Assembly (NCBI GenBank): GCA_017559505.1
Contig: JAFYSF010000009.1
Span: 1-64,000 of the forward strand
Source of the DNA: Paludibacteraceae bacterium
GTDB lineage: Bacteria > Bacteroidota > Bacteroidia > Bacteroidales > Paludibacteraceae
Direction: 5' to 3'
Length of the DNA: 64,000 bases
Shown here: positions 38,433 through 46,680 of the stretch, piece by piece
Layout: each line of letters begins with the position of its first letter
Position numbering within the stretch: the stretch's first letter is position 1
Made by a program: the position numbers and the translations under genes
The notes under the pieces: model-generated
What the model was told of the DNA's origin: nothing
Databases searched by the model: none
What the model saw: only the letters and a program-made list of their open reading frames with translations

Positions 38433-39086
38433 ATGATAAAAATCACCAACATACACAAATCTTATGATTCTCTCGAAGTGCTAAAAGGCGTCGACCTACA
38501 TATTGCACCTCGCGAGATAGTGAGTATTATGGGGCCAAGTGGAGCGGGCAAAACTACACTATTGCAGATTGTAGGAACTCTCGATCGACCTAACTCTGGT
38601 GAGGTAATACTCAATGGCACTGATGTACTTAAACTTAAAGAACGTGAATTGTCGGCTTTTCGAAATAAGCATATTGGTTTTGTATTTCAGTTTCATCAAC
38701 TTTTGCCCGAATTCACCGCTGAAGAGAATGTTATGATGCCTGCTTTGATTGCTGGAGTATCTATGTCTGAGGCACGCAAAGAGGCGCGTCGTCTATTGGA
38801 GTATCTTGGGCTTGCCGAGCGTTACAATCATAAGCCGTCTGAACTATCTGGTGGCGAAAAACAACGTGTGGCGGTTGCTCGTGCGCTTATCAATAAACCT
38901 GAAATCATTCTTGCCGATGAACCGTCTGGCAGTCTTGATTCTCAAAATCGCACTGAGCTTCACCGACTCTTTTTCGACCTTCGCGACACTTTCGGACAAA
39001 CCATCCTCATCGTCACTCACGACGAAGAGCTTGCCTCTATCTCCGACCGCGTCATCCGCATGACCGATGGTTTAGTTTGTGAATAA
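38433..39086 (+). CDS. lolD: ABC transporter ATP-binding protein, LolD type
   Basis: The 217-aa ATPase has Walker [11 protein letters not shown]-loop [14 protein letters not shown], signature [15 protein letters not shown], Walker [13 protein letters not shown] and the His switch VTHDEEL. The sequence [11 protein letters not shown] and the overall length are typical of LolD, the ATPase that drives lipoprotein release from the inner membrane, or of the related MacB/FtsE-type group. No membrane subunit is adjacent, so the LolD call rests on the sequence only. Confidence 0.85.
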   Translation: MIKITNIHKSYDSLEVLKGVDLHIAPREIVSIMGPSGAGKTTLLQIVGTLDRPNSGEVILNGTDVLKLKERELSAFRNKHIGFVFQFHQLLPEFTAEENVMMPALIAGVSMSEARKEARRLLEYLGLAERYNHKPSELSGGEKQRVAVARALINKPEIILADEPSGSLDSQNRTELHRLFFDLRDTFGQTILIVTHDEELASISDRVIRMTDGLVCE

Positions 39087-39147
39087 ATTATTGTTTAATT
39101 ATAATTTAACAACGTGGTTGTTAATTATGAATTATGAATTATGCATT

Positions 39148-40308
39148 ATGAATTATTTTGATGACATTCGTCCTTGGAACAACGATGAAATCGGCGAAAA
39201 ATTGCTCTCTTTGATGCAAGATGCCTCTTTCATGCACCTTATGAAAACTTATTTCCCTATGGTCGATTTAGCGCAAATCGCTCAGTCGGGAAAGGGTTTT
39301 TCAAATCTTGTTGAATTCCAAGCTGTAGTGATACGTCCTGTTTTGGAGGCTATCATTTCTAAGGCTGCAACTTCATTGACGGTTTCCGGAGAGGAACATG
39401 TAGCCAAGGTTCCTTCGCTCTTTTTGAGTAATCATCGCGATATAGTTATGGACCCAGCTCTTTTGTCGCTTGCTTTGATGCGCACTACGGGTTCTACTTG
39501 CGAAATTGCTATTGGCGACAATCTTCTCGCTGCCGATTGGATTAGCACTTTAGTTCGATTAAATCGCTGTTTTATCGTCAAACGTGGGCTTACTCCTCGT
39601 GATATGGCTAAGTCGTTTATGCAACTTAGTGGTTATATTCGTTATGCTATCACTGAGAAGAATGTATCTGCTTGGATTGCTCAACGCGAGGGTCGTGCTA
39701 AAGATTCTAACGATCGCACTCAAGAGAGTCTTATTAAGATGTTGGCTTTATCAGGAAAAGCCGATTTCATCGATAATTTGAAGGCTCTTAATGTATGCCC
39801 TTTGGCTATTTCTTACGAGTTCGACCCTTGTGATTATCTCAAGGCTGCTGAGTTCCAACTTAAGCGTGATAATGCCGATTACAAAAAATCTAAAGCTGAT
39901 GATGTGTTAAATATGCAAGTTGGTATCATGGGTTGGAAGGGTCGTGTGCATTATGCTTTCACTGAATCAATCAATCCAAAACTCGATGAAATCGCGCAAA
40001 GTGGAATGAATAAAAAGGATCAAGCCGCTGCTGTATGTGCTTTGTGCGACCGTCAAATTCATTCAGCATACCAACTCTATCCTATCAATCGTTGGGCTTA
40101 TGAGCAACTTACAGGTGATGCTCAATTTGCTAATGTCGATACTGCTGAAGAACGTGCTATGGCTGAAAAATATCTTCGCGCTCAACTTGCCAAAATCGAC
40201 ATTCCAAATCGCGATGAAGATTTCCTCTGGCACAAACTTCTCGAGATGTATGCCAACCCATTCATTAATGCACAAAATGCAAAAAAACAATTAATCACTA
40301 ATAACTAA
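39148..40308 (+). CDS. Lysophospholipid/glycerol-phosphate acyltransferase family protein
   Basis: The 386-aa protein starts at 39148 (MNYFDDIRPWNNDEI); the longer in-frame start at 39079 overlaps lolD and would translate a heptamer repeat. The acyltransferase core has LSNHRDIVMDPALLSLA, then IGDNLLAADWISTLVRLNRCFIVKRG and AWIAQREGRAKDSND, which are motif I-III equivalents. Motif I reads HRDIVMD, one residue longer than the usual HX4D. The second half is helical. It probably acylates glycerol-phosphate lipids at the inner membrane, but the substrate is not known. It lies 19 bp before the first POT gene. Confidence 0.8.
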   Translation: MNYFDDIRPWNNDEIGEKLLSLMQDASFMHLMKTYFPMVDLAQIAQSGKGFSNLVEFQAVVIRPVLEAIISKAATSLTVSGEEHVAKVPSLFLSNHRDIVMDPALLSLALMRTTGSTCEIAIGDNLLAADWISTLVRLNRCFIVKRGLTPRDMAKSFMQLSGYIRYAITEKNVSAWIAQREGRAKDSNDRTQESLIKMLALSGKADFIDNLKALNVCPLAISYEFDPCDYLKAAEFQLKRDNADYKKSKADDVLNMQVGIMGWKGRVHYAFTESINPKLDEIAQSGMNKKDQAAAVCALCDRQIHSAYQLYPINRWAYEQLTGDAQFANVDTAEERAMAEKYLRAQLAKIDIPNRDEDFLWHKLLEMYANPFINAQNAKKQLITNN

Positions 40309-40327
40309 TCACTAAACACTAAACATT

Positions 40328-41992
40328 ATGTTTAAAGGACAACCAAAAGGACTTTATGCTTTGGCGTTGGCTAACACAGGCGAACGCTTTGGTTACTACA
40401 CCATGCTTGCTATCTTTACTCTCTTTTTGCAAGCAAAATTTGGCTTCTCTGCAGTTGCCACTTCTAACATTTTTGCCGGCTTCTTGGCATTAGTTTATTT
40501 CTTACCTTTGCTCGGAGGTATCTTGGCTGATAAATTCGGTTATGGCAAAATGGTAGTTACTGGTATCATCGTTATGTTCGCAGGTTATGTTGCTCTTGCT
40601 ATTCCTGCTTCTAATGGTGTTGATGGTAAAATCGCAATGTTTGGCGCTCTATTTTTGATTGCCCTCGGTACTGGTCTTTTCAAAGGTAACCTCCAAGTTA
40701 TGGTAGGTAACCTCTATGATGCCCCTGAGTATCAATCAAAACGTGATGCAGCTTTCTCGCTTTTCTACATGGCTATCAACATTGGTTCTATGTTTGCACC
40801 TACTGCTGCTACTAAAATTACTGAGTATTTTATGGCTAAAGCTCAACTTTCTTATGATGGTGCAATTCCTGAACTTTGCCACAAATATCTTGCTGGCGAT
40901 ATGACTGTTGCTGATCGTCTCACTGAACTTGCATCTCAACAAGGTGCTTTCACTGGCGACCTTACTGCTTTTGCCAATACTTATATTACTGAGCTTTATG
41001 GTGCTTACCACTGGGGTTTTGCTGTAGCTTGTGTTTCTCTTGTTCTTTCAATGGGTATTTACCTTGGCTTCCGCCCTTGGTTCAAACATGCCGATGTTAA
41101 TGCTAAACAAGCTGCTGCTTCTGGCAATCAAGCTGCTGTTCAAGAACTCACTCCTGCTCAAACTAAAGCTCGTATCACTGCTCTTATGCTTGTGTTCGCT
41201 GTGGTTATCTTCTTCTGGATGGCGTTCCACCAAAACGGTTTGACTCTTACATTCTTTGCTCGCGACTATACTGAATCTTTCGCTGAAGGCTTCTCTCGTA
41301 TTGGTTTCAATATCTGGAATCTTGTGCTTATCGTAGTTGCTGTTTATGGTTTGTTTGCTATTTTCCAATCAGAAAAAGCTAAAGGCAAAGCTATTGCTGC
41401 TGTAATTACTGTTGCTGCAGTTGCTGGTGTTGTTTATCAATATTTGGCTCTTGGCGATGCTAATGTTGCTGTTCTTCCACAAACTTTCCAACAATTCAAC
41501 CCATTCTTCGTTGTTGCTCTCACTCCAGTTTCTATGGCTGTGTTTGGTGCTTTGGCTAAAGCAGGCAAAGAACCTTCTGCTCCACGTAAAATCGGTATCG
41601 GTATGTTCATTGCTGCTCTTGGTTTTGTTATCATGGCTGTAGGTTCTCTCGGTTTGCCTACTCCTGATGCTTTAGCTGCTGGTGCAACTGTTGCTAAAAC
41701 TTCACCAAATCTTCTTATTTCTACATATTTGGTATTGACTTTTGCTGAGTTGTTCCTCTCTCCAATGGGTATTTCATTTGTATCTAAAGTTGCGCCTCCA
41801 AAACTCAAAGGTGCTATGATGGGTTGCTGGTTTGCTGCTACTGCTATTGGTAACTATCTCGTATCTGTTATCGGTATGCTCTGGGGCGGTCTTCCATTGT
41901 GGGCGTTGTGGACTATCCTCGTTACCCTCTGCCTCATCTCTGCAATCTTCATCTTCTCTATGATGAAACGCCTCGAAAACGCAACAAAATAA
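40328..41992 (+). CDS. POT/PTR2-family peptide:H+ symporter (MFS), copy 1
   Basis: The 554-aa inner-membrane transporter imports di- and tripeptides with protons. It opens with GERFGYYTMLAIFTLFLQ (helix 1), has GGILADKFGYGK after helix 2, the PTR2 signature FSLFYMAINIGSMFAP, the FFWMAFHQNGLTLTFFARD segment at helix 7 and LFLSPMGISFVSKVAP at helix 10. A polar stretch of about 90 residues separates helices 6 and 7. The E1xxE2R motif reads NTGER, so the first Glu is Asn. A terminator follows. Confidence 0.92.
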   Translation: MFKGQPKGLYALALANTGERFGYYTMLAIFTLFLQAKFGFSAVATSNIFAGFLALVYFLPLLGGILADKFGYGKMVVTGIIVMFAGYVALAIPASNGVDGKIAMFGALFLIALGTGLFKGNLQVMVGNLYDAPEYQSKRDAAFSLFYMAINIGSMFAPTAATKITEYFMAKAQLSYDGAIPELCHKYLAGDMTVADRLTELASQQGAFTGDLTAFANTYITELYGAYHWGFAVACVSLVLSMGIYLGFRPWFKHADVNAKQAAASGNQAAVQELTPAQTKARITALMLVFAVVIFFWMAFHQNGLTLTFFARDYTESFAEGFSRIGFNIWNLVLIVVAVYGLFAIFQSEKAKGKAIAAVITVAAVAGVVYQYLALGDANVAVLPQTFQQFNPFFVVALTPVSMAVFGALAKAGKEPSAPRKIGIGMFIAALGFVIMAVGSLGLPTPDALAAGATVAKTSPNLLISTYLVLTFAELFLSPMGISFVSKVAPPKLKGAMMGCWFAATAIGNYLVSVIGMLWGGLPLWALWTILVTLCLISAIFIFSMMKRLENATK

Positions 41993-42013
41993 TAGTTGTT
42001 AGACGATAATAAT

Positions 42014-42058
42014 AAGTCGTAAGTAGTAAGACGGAAGTCTATACTTACGGCTTTTTTG
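42014..42058 (+). terminator. Terminator after POT copy 1
   Basis: AAGTCGTAAGTA pairs with TACTTACGGCTT (G-U allowed) and is followed by a T-run. Confidence 0.75.
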
Positions 42059-42115
42059 TTTAAGTCTATATTTTGTGTCTCATATCTCGTATTTTAAAGT
42101 CTTAAAAAACTGATA

Positions 42116-42147
42116 TTTGGTAGTTTGGATATTTTTTTGTAACTTTG
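42116..42147 (+). promoter_or_regulatory. Promoter of POT copy 2
   Basis: TTTG at 42116-42119, 20 bp, then TAACTTTG at 42140-42147; about 79 bp before the ATG. Confidence 0.75.
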
Positions 42148-42225
42148 CATCGCTTTTATAGTGCATTATAGTAACTTGAAAATGAAACAATTCTAATATC
42201 ATTAATTAATTAAATTTTTTATTTT

Positions 42226-43782
42226 ATGTTTAAAGGTCATCCAAAAGGCTTATTAGCTGCTGCTCTTTCTAACATGGGTGAGCGTTTCGGCTATTACATT
42301 ATGAACGCTGTGTTGGCGTTGTTCCTTTGTTCTAAATTCGGTCTTGCCGAAGGACAAGCTGGTCTTATTTACTCTATTTTCTATGCGGGTATTTATATTC
42401 TCAGCCTTGTAGGTGGTTTGATTGCTGATAAAACTCAAAATTACAAAGGTACTATTATGACAGGTTTGGCTATCATGGCTTCAGGTTATGTTATCTTGTC
42501 AATCCCTGTTCTTGCAACTCCACAAAACAGCTCTTTCCTTCTTACTGTTACTTGTCTTGCTTTGTTCCTTATTGCATTTGGTAATGGTTTGTTTAAAGGT
42601 AACCTTCAAGCTATCGTTGGTCAAATGTATGATAACTTCGAGGCTGAAGAGGCTAAAAAAGGCGAAGAGGCTCTTGCTATTGCAAAAGACAAACGTGACT
42701 CAGGTTTCCAAATTTTCTATGTGTTTATCAACGTAGGTGGTGTGGTTGCTCCATTCGTTGCTCCTCTTCTTCGTGAATGGTGGTTGAAAACTAATGGTTT
42801 GGTTTATAATTCTGCTCTTCCTGCTTATTGCCATGAGTATATTAACAATGCAGCTGCTATGACTGCAGATAAATTGGCTAATATGCAAGCATTGGTAGAA
42901 CAAGTAGGTGGTACTTGGGCTGAAGATATGACTGCATTCTGCAATCAATATCTCCAAGTGTTTAATAAAGGTGTTCACTTCTCATTTATTGCTTCTGTAG
43001 CTGCTATGGCTATTTCGTTGGTTATCTTTATTGCTAACAAACGTATTTTCCCAACTCCTGCTAAGAAAGAGGCTTCTGCTACTGTTGAATATTCAGCTGA
43101 AGAAAAAGCTGCTATGGCTGCTGAAATTAAACAACGTCTTATGGCATTGTTTGCTGTGTTGTTTATTGCTATCTTCTTCTGGTTCTCATTCCACCAAAAT
43201 GGTATGTCACTTTCATTCTTTGCTCGTGACTTCGTTGACCAATCATTGGTTGCTCCAGAAATTTGGCAAGCTCTTAACCCATTCTTTGTGATTGTGCTTA
43301 CTCCAATTATTATGTTCATCTTTGGTTCATTGGCTAAACGTGGTAAAGCTATTTCTACTCCTCGTAAGATTGCTATCGGTATGGGTATCGCTGGTTTGGC
43401 ATTCTTGTTCTTGGGTGTTTATTCTTATTTGATGGGTTATCCATCTGCAAATGAATTCAAAGCTTTGGCTCCTGCTGATAAAGTGATTTCTGGTGCTTGG
43501 GTATTGATTGTTCTTTACTTCTTCTTGACAGTTGCTGAGTTGTTTATTTCTCCACTTGGTTTGTCATTCGTATCAAAAGTGGCTCCACGTCACATGGTAG
43601 GTCTTTGCCAAGGTTTGTGGTTGGGTGCAACTGCTCTTGGTAACCTCATGTTGTGGGTTGGTCCATTGATGTACAACGCATGGCCAATCTGGCAATGCTG
43701 GACTGTATTCCTTGCTGTATGTCTCATCTCTATGGGTATCATGCTTGGTATGGTTAAATGGCTTGAACGCGTAGCTAAATAA
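42226..43782 (+). CDS. POT/PTR2-family peptide:H+ symporter (MFS), copy 2
   Basis: The 518-aa paralogue shares the opening MFKGxPKGL, GERFGYYIMNAVLALFL, FQIFYVFINVGGVVAPFV, FFWFSFHQNGMSLSFFARD and LFISPLGLSFVSKVAPRHM. Like copy 1 it has NMGER where ExxER is expected. Extra insert residues after helix 4 (NFEAEEAKKGEEALAIAKDK) form a charged loop. Unlike copy 1, it has its own promoter and terminator, so the two are separately controlled. Two peptide importers in a row suit an organism that lives on peptides. Confidence 0.92.
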   Translation: MFKGHPKGLLAAALSNMGERFGYYIMNAVLALFLCSKFGLAEGQAGLIYSIFYAGIYILSLVGGLIADKTQNYKGTIMTGLAIMASGYVILSIPVLATPQNSSFLLTVTCLALFLIAFGNGLFKGNLQAIVGQMYDNFEAEEAKKGEEALAIAKDKRDSGFQIFYVFINVGGVVAPFVAPLLREWWLKTNGLVYNSALPAYCHEYINNAAAMTADKLANMQALVEQVGGTWAEDMTAFCNQYLQVFNKGVHFSFIASVAAMAISLVIFIANKRIFPTPAKKEASATVEYSAEEKAAMAAEIKQRLMALFAVLFIAIFFWFSFHQNGMSLSFFARDFVDQSLVAPEIWQALNPFFVIVLTPIIMFIFGSLAKRGKAISTPRKIAIGMGIAGLAFLFLGVYSYLMGYPSANEFKALAPADKVISGAWVLIVLYFFLTVAELFISPLGLSFVSKVAPRHMVGLCQGLWLGATALGNLMLWVGPLMYNAWPIWQCWTVFLAVCLISMGIMLGMVKWLERVAK

Positions 43783-43813
43783 TAATAGTATATCGAAAAA
43801 TTATATGTTAAAG

Positions 43814-43847
43814 AGGCTGATTATTCCGTATAATCAGCCTTTTTTTC
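43814..43847 (+). terminator. Terminator after POT copy 2
   Basis: AGGCTGATTAT and ATAATCAGCCT around a five-base loop, then a T-run. Confidence 0.92.
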
Positions 43848-43876
43848 TTTTTAGTAGGAAATTATAGTGTTTAATG

Positions 43877-43907
43877 TTGTGGGTTTTGAGAAAAATCTTT
43901 ACCTTTG
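43877..43907 (+). promoter_or_regulatory. Promoter of the two-domain lipoprotein gene
   Basis: TTG at 43877-43879, 20 bp, TACCTTTG at 43900-43907, 37 bp before the ATG. Confidence 0.75.
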
Positions 43908-43943
43908 CAGTCGAATAAATATAAACTTTAAATATCTATTAAA

Positions 43944-45098
43944 ATGAAAAAAATCTATTCTTTTTTTATGGCACTTATTGCATGTGCTATGTTTGTGGCA
44001 TGTGAACCTAATGATGATTCAGAGAAAAACAAAGAAAATGCAACTCAATTGCTGGAAGTTTATGATGCTTATTATAGTCATAAGGTGGTTGAGGGTGTAA
44101 GTAATGATTTTTGGATGTCGTTTTTGACAGAAGATGTTGAAATATCGGCAGATGGTTATAATATTTATGGTACGGGTGAATTTGTATATTTTGAGATATT
44201 CCCTGAAATAGTAGAGAAGAATTTTCCTGTAGGTAAATTTATTTTGAAAGAAGATATAGAAGATGGTTATGCATGGGCTGGAGCTGAAGGTGAAGATGGA
44301 GGTTATGTGATTTCTCAAGGTTGTTTTGTGTATGTTGTTGAAGATGGTGATGTTGTAGATGCTAAATATATGGTTTCTGGATATGTTGAAGTTAGTGGAA
44401 CTGCTTCTGATGCAGAGGTTTTTGCTGATGTAGTGTTTGATGATGGCTCGAAAGCAACATATTACTATAAAGGTAAATTGAGATTTGAGGATTTTGATGC
44501 TGGAATTGGCGGTGGTTCAGGAGGTGGCAACGGCGGATATACGTTTGATTATGAGCCAACAGATGCTGGTGAGTTTGATGTGACTTTTGATTACTGTCAA
44601 GTATATAATAATGGCGATTTTTATTCTACAGGTTCTGATTTTGTTACATTATATTTGAATGGAGCAGAGTGGATGGCTGTTTATGATTTGTTTGCTCCTC
44701 TTGGCTCGGGTGAGGATGTTTATGGTACATATACAATAGTAGATGGCAAGTATGATGAATGGTGTGGTGTGCCAAGTTCGGGTGGTACAGAAGAGGGTGA
44801 TACTCCATCATTCTTTGGTACTGATTTTACGGGAGATGGTTATTATATGACTGCATATTATGTTGTTTCGGGAACAGTTGTTATTGCTGAAGATGGTGTA
44901 ACTATTGATGCAACAACTTATTATGGTTCTAAAATCAAAGCGTCTTATGCAGGTGATGTAAATGTGATGACAGAGAATACTCAAGTAGCAAGACCAATGC
45001 AATCGGTGGCTACACAACAAGGCAGAAGAAAACTTGTTAAGGCTTCGGCTGAAGATATGGTTTATTTTGGTGCGTTGAGAAATCGTATGCGTAAATAA
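43944..45098 (+). CDS. Lipoprotein of unknown function with two copies of a beta-rich domain
   Basis: The 384-aa protein starts MKKIYSFFMALIACAMFVAC, with a lipobox before Cys20 (FVAC). An acidic and Tyr-rich domain (about 30-190) ends VVFDDGSKATYYYKGKL, then a linker GGGSGGGNGG (about 192-202), then a second domain ending ATTYYGSKIKASYAGD. The tail is basic. Both halves follow a pattern also seen in the lipoproteins at 45259 and 51546: a long core, a GxY stretch, then F.DGS....YYxGxL. No enzyme motif is seen. It probably sits on the outer membrane. It has its own promoter and terminator. Confidence 0.75.
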   Translation: MKKIYSFFMALIACAMFVACEPNDDSEKNKENATQLLEVYDAYYSHKVVEGVSNDFWMSFLTEDVEISADGYNIYGTGEFVYFEIFPEIVEKNFPVGKFILKEDIEDGYAWAGAEGEDGGYVISQGCFVYVVEDGDVVDAKYMVSGYVEVSGTASDAEVFADVVFDDGSKATYYYKGKLRFEDFDAGIGGGSGGGNGGYTFDYEPTDAGEFDVTFDYCQVYNNGDFYSTGSDFVTLYLNGAEWMAVYDLFAPLGSGEDVYGTYTIVDGKYDEWCGVPSSGGTEEGDTPSFFGTDFTGDGYYMTAYYVVSGTVVIAEDGVTIDATTYYGSKIKASYAGDVNVMTENTQVARPMQSVATQQGRRKLVKASAEDMVYFGALRNRMRK

Positions 45099-45123
45099 AA
45101 AAAATCCGTAATAGTTAGTAAAC

Positions 45124-45168
45124 AAAAACTCTATGATGATGGTACGTCATGGAGTTTTTGTTTTTTTT
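45124..45168 (+). terminator. Terminator after the two-domain lipoprotein gene
   Basis: AAAAACTCTATGA and TCATGGAGTTTTT pair around a short loop, followed by eight T residues. Confidence 0.88.
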
Positions 45169-45202
45169 GCGTGAAATTGTTGTTGTTTTGAAGAAAAATG
45201 TG

Positions 45203-45210
45203 TACCTTTG
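45203..45210 (+). promoter_or_regulatory. -7 element of the single-domain lipoprotein gene
   Basis: TACCTTTG fits TAnnTTTG; possible TTG elements lie at 45183-45185 and 45177-45179, neither at ideal spacing. Since an in-frame ATG at 45208 lies inside this element, the start at 45259 is preferred. Confidence 0.6.
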
Positions 45211-45258
45211 CCGAGTGAAATTCTTAATCTTAAATTATTAACAAAAATCTATTATTTT

Positions 45259-45846
45259 ATGAAAAAGACATTCTTTTATTTATTTGCAATCTTTTGTTGC
45301 TTTGCTATGTGTTTGGTTTCTTGTGAAAAACCGCAGGTGGAAAATGATGATGATGATGTTATGGTGGTACCAGAAGGAGCTATTGGCTTGCAAGCCTTGA
45401 ACTCAGAATATAGCACAGGTGCTGAAATGGGCTATAGTTCTGCTGTTTCGCACAGTTTTCTTTTGATGTTTGCCACAGAAGAGTGTGAGGTAACAATGGG
45501 TAGTGCTTTTGGCAGTGGTAAATTAGTTGTTCTTGAGTTGTGTTCGGCTACCGCAGAAAATATGTTGCCAGGTGCAGGAATTTATCAAATTGGCGATGCA
45601 ATTGAGGATGGAAGTATTGTTGCTGGATTTGATTTTGATTCAACACCTATTGGTTCTTATACATATACTATGGTGAATGATGAGTTGTTGTATGCTGATT
45701 GTATTGTGGATGGTGCAGTTGAGATTAAGAAAACAAAGAAGGATGATGTATTAGAATTTTTTATTTATGCAATATTTGAAGATGGTACAGAGGCTAATTA
45801 TTATTATAAAGGTAAATTATTAATTGAGCATGTAGGTGCAGAATAA
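45259..45846 (+). CDS. Lipoprotein of unknown function, single-domain relative of the previous one
   Basis: The 195-aa protein from ATG 45259 has a signal peptide MKKTFFYLFAIFCCFAMCLV and lipobox LVSC. An acidic run (ENDDDDVM) follows the lipidated Cys. The rest is one domain: LQALNSEYSTGAEMGYSS, LPGAGIYQIGDAIEDGS, then FAIFEDGTEANYYYKGKLL near the end, the same ending as the first domain of the gene at 43944. No catalytic residue pattern is apparent. It ends six residues after the conserved motif, so a domain unit of about 160 aa is defined by this gene alone. Confidence 0.72.
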   Translation: MKKTFFYLFAIFCCFAMCLVSCEKPQVENDDDDVMVVPEGAIGLQALNSEYSTGAEMGYSSAVSHSFLLMFATEECEVTMGSAFGSGKLVVLELCSATAENMLPGAGIYQIGDAIEDGSIVAGFDFDSTPIGSYTYTMVNDELLYADCIVDGAVEIKKTKKDDVLEFFIYAIFEDGTEANYYYKGKLLIEHVGAE

Positions 45847-45865
45847 TTGCTTGGTGTAATAAGAA

Positions 45866-45905
45866 AATAGGCGATTAACGTTGAGTTAGTCGCCTATTTT
45901 TTTTA
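45866..45905. terminator. Terminator between the lipoprotein gene and tsaE
   Basis: AATAGGCGA-type arms pair with TCGCCTATT, then a long T-run on the plus strand. On the minus strand it also lies just past the tsaE stop at 45915. Confidence 0.88.
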
Positions 45906-45914
45906 TTGTTGATG

Positions 45915-46319
45915 TTAAATTGTGATTTTGCGGGTGTTGTCGTCGATGACTGATATTTGGATTTTTATTGTGTCGTCGGGGAGTAGTGGTTCGATGCATT
46001 CGGGCCATTCCATTAGGCAGATGTTGCCTGAGTCGAAATAGTCGAATAGTCCGAAGTCGAGGGCTTCTTCGGGACGATTGATGCGGTAGAAGTCGAAGTG
46101 GTAGATTGCTCCTTTTTGACTTTCGTATTCGTTGACGATGGCGAATGTTGGGCTGTTAACTTCTTCGGTTACACCGAGTTGTTGGCATATGGCCTTGATT
46201 AGGGTTGTTTTGCCGGCTCCCATTTGTCCGTAGAAGGCGAATAGTTGGTTGCCTTGCATGGCGTTGACAACAGCTTGGGCTGTTTCGCTGATTTGGTTGA
46301 TTGTATAGGTTAGTTCCAT
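45915..46319 (-). CDS. tsaE: tRNA threonylcarbamoyladenosine biosynthesis ATPase TsaE
   Basis: The 134-aa P-loop protein has Walker A GQMGAGKTTLIKAI, Switch-like VNSPTFAIVNEY, the HFDFYRI strand and LMEWPECIEPLLP, all typical of TsaE (YjeE). It works with TsaB and TsaD to make t6A37 in ANN-decoding tRNAs; neither is nearby. A palindromic repeat and -7 element lie just upstream. Confidence 0.93.
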   Translation of the reverse strand: MELTYTINQISETAQAVVNAMQGNQLFAFYGQMGAGKTTLIKAICQQLGVTEEVNSPTFAIVNEYESQKGAIYHFDFYRINRPEEALDFGLFDYFDSGNICLMEWPECIEPLLPDDTIKIQISVIDDNTRKITI

Positions 46320-46335
46320 TTTGATTTGAGAGTTA

Positions 46336-46385
46336 TTAACCCCCTCCGCTCTTCGAGCTCGTCCCCCTAAAACAGGGGGACAATA
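46336..46385. repeat. Palindromic element (two hairpins), intergenic copy
   Basis: TTAACCCCCTCCG, a GCTC-TTC-GAGC hairpin, then GTCCCCC-TAAAACA-GGGGGAC. It is about 17 bp upstream of the tsaE ATG, inside its leader. Two more copies of the same element lie in frame inside the glycosyltransferase gene at 49466-49615. Confidence 0.85.
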
Positions 46386-46404
46386 GGGAGTGTTAAAAGT
46401 TTTA

Positions 46405-46412
46405 CAAAGTTA
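46405..46412 (-). promoter_or_regulatory. -7 element of tsaE
   Basis: The minus strand reads TAACTTTG. If used, the palindromic element is transcribed in the leader. No clear -33 element. Confidence 0.5.
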
Positions 46413-46467
46413 CGAATTTTTTGCGGAATTTGGGTGTTGTTGTGGTGGATTTATTTTGAAGGTTGCT

Positions 46468-46520
46468 TTATAGTATATTTATAGTATATTTATCCTATAT
46501 TTATAGTATATTGAGGGTAA
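46468..46520. repeat. 11-bp tandem repeat, locus 3 (inverted)
   Basis: Reverse-complement units of ATAAATATACT, with the reverse flank near TTGAGGGTAAGTAG. It matches loci 28523-28588 and 36309-36373. Confidence 0.75.
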
Positions 46521-46524
46521 GTAG

Positions 46525-46562
46525 ATGGTAGGGAGTAGGGTGCAAGGAGTAAGGAGCAGGGA
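46525..46562. repeat. 7-bp tandem repeat (GTAGGGA type)
   Basis: Heptamers GTAGGGA, GTAGGGT, GCAAGGA, GTAAGGA and GCAGGGA in a row. No gene is seen in 46320-46680, which holds only these three repeat types and the tsaE promoter. Confidence 0.75.
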
Positions 46563-46680
46563 GGAATTAAGAATTGGTTCTTTGTTAGTTTAGTTGAAAG
46601 AGATTTTTTTTGAAGAGTTGATTTTACTTTATGGCGTTTTTATAGTCTAATTTTTAGATTACTTTAAAACTAAGAATATT

